Below, piece by piece: positions 5,690 through 5,749 of a stretch of DNA of 5,749 nt (position 1 is its first letter; each line of letters opens with the position of its first letter). The translations under genes were made by a program, and so were the position numbers. A model generated the notes under the pieces. That model worked only from the letters and a program-made list of their open reading frames with translations. It was not told the origin of the DNA and made no database searches. This DNA comes from Nitriliruptoraceae bacterium (GTDB lineage Bacteria > Actinomycetota > Nitriliruptoria > Nitriliruptorales > Nitriliruptoraceae), in NCBI GenBank assembly GCA_007116505.1, contig SKII01000149.1:1-5749 (forward strand), given 5' to 3'.

Positions 5690-5749
5690 TCATCCGTGTC
5701 GTCCGGTCGGCCGGACCGGCGCCCGCAGCGCCCGCAGCGCCAGGAGCGC
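5690..5749 (-). other. Possible 3' end of an off-window gene
   Basis: Reading the minus strand from the window edge gives 19 residues (ALLALRALRAPVRPTGRHG) ending at TGA 5692-5690, with G or C at nearly every third position at first. It could be the tail of the gene upstream of ftsK, but the other frames are also open for a similar length. A 9-bp tandem duplication (CGCCCGCAG, about 5720-5737) lies within it. Product unknown. Confidence 0.2.
5701..5719. repeat. Overlapping inverted repeats upstream of ftsK
   Basis: GTCCGG/CCGGAC (5701-5716, 4-nt loop) and CCGGTC/GACCGG (5703-5719, 5-nt loop) are two mutually exclusive 6-bp hairpins. They lie at the end of the possible upstream gene and about 35 bp upstream of the candidate ftsK -10, so they could be a terminator of the upstream gene or a protein-binding site. 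Short GC palindromes arise easily here. Confidence 0.3.

Noticed and set aside
1..5749. tRNA, rRNA, riboswitch, insertion sequence, attachment site or dif site
   Set aside because: No cloverleaf, transposase, terminal inverted repeats with target duplication, or recombinase core site was seen by reading both strands.

Overview
This is a 5.7 kb stretch of very GC-rich bacterial chromosome. The strong third-position G/C bias, several GTG starts and the gene order ftsK - rodZ-like - pgsA - cinA all point to an actinobacterium. I cannot place it to genus from sequence alone; a deep-branching high-GC lineage is plausible but unproven. It looks like core housekeeping DNA. I see no mobile element, CRISPR array, RNA gene or toxin-antitoxin pair.

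Layout. Positions 1-888 (minus) hold most of cinA, cut by the window's left edge. Positions 896-1504 (minus) hold pgsA, with cinA 7 bp behind it. Positions 1578-2504 (minus) hold a RodZ-like membrane helix-turn-helix protein whose start is uncertain. Positions 2505-2613 form a divergent intergenic region with a thrice-repeated octamer. Positions 2614-2916 (plus) hold a small, probably leaderless, membrane protein that I do not recognise. A strong GC hairpin and a 15-bp triple repeat lie between it and the convergent ftsK. Positions 2969-5560 (minus; possibly starting at 5653) hold an FtsK/SpoIIIE-type DNA translocase. The last ~100 bp hold candidate ftsK promoter elements and perhaps the tail of an off-window gene.

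How the genes relate. FtsK (chromosome pumping at the septum), RodZ-like (cell-shape scaffold) and PgsA (phosphatidylglycerolphosphate synthesis) are envelope and division functions. CinA (nucleotide/NMN repair) commonly lies in this actinobacterial neighbourhood, often upstream of recA. rodZ-pgsA-cinA could be one minus-strand transcript with a possible extra internal promoter before pgsA. ftsK is separated from rodZ by the small plus-strand gene, so these two are unlikely to share a simple transcript.

The most interesting material is small-scale: in-frame and out-of-frame tandem repeats at gene ends (the FtsK N-terminal tail and stop codon, the RodZ N-terminus), three evenly spaced octamers in the divergent promoter region, and the unrecognised 100-aa membrane protein. 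I found no convincing new multi-gene system.
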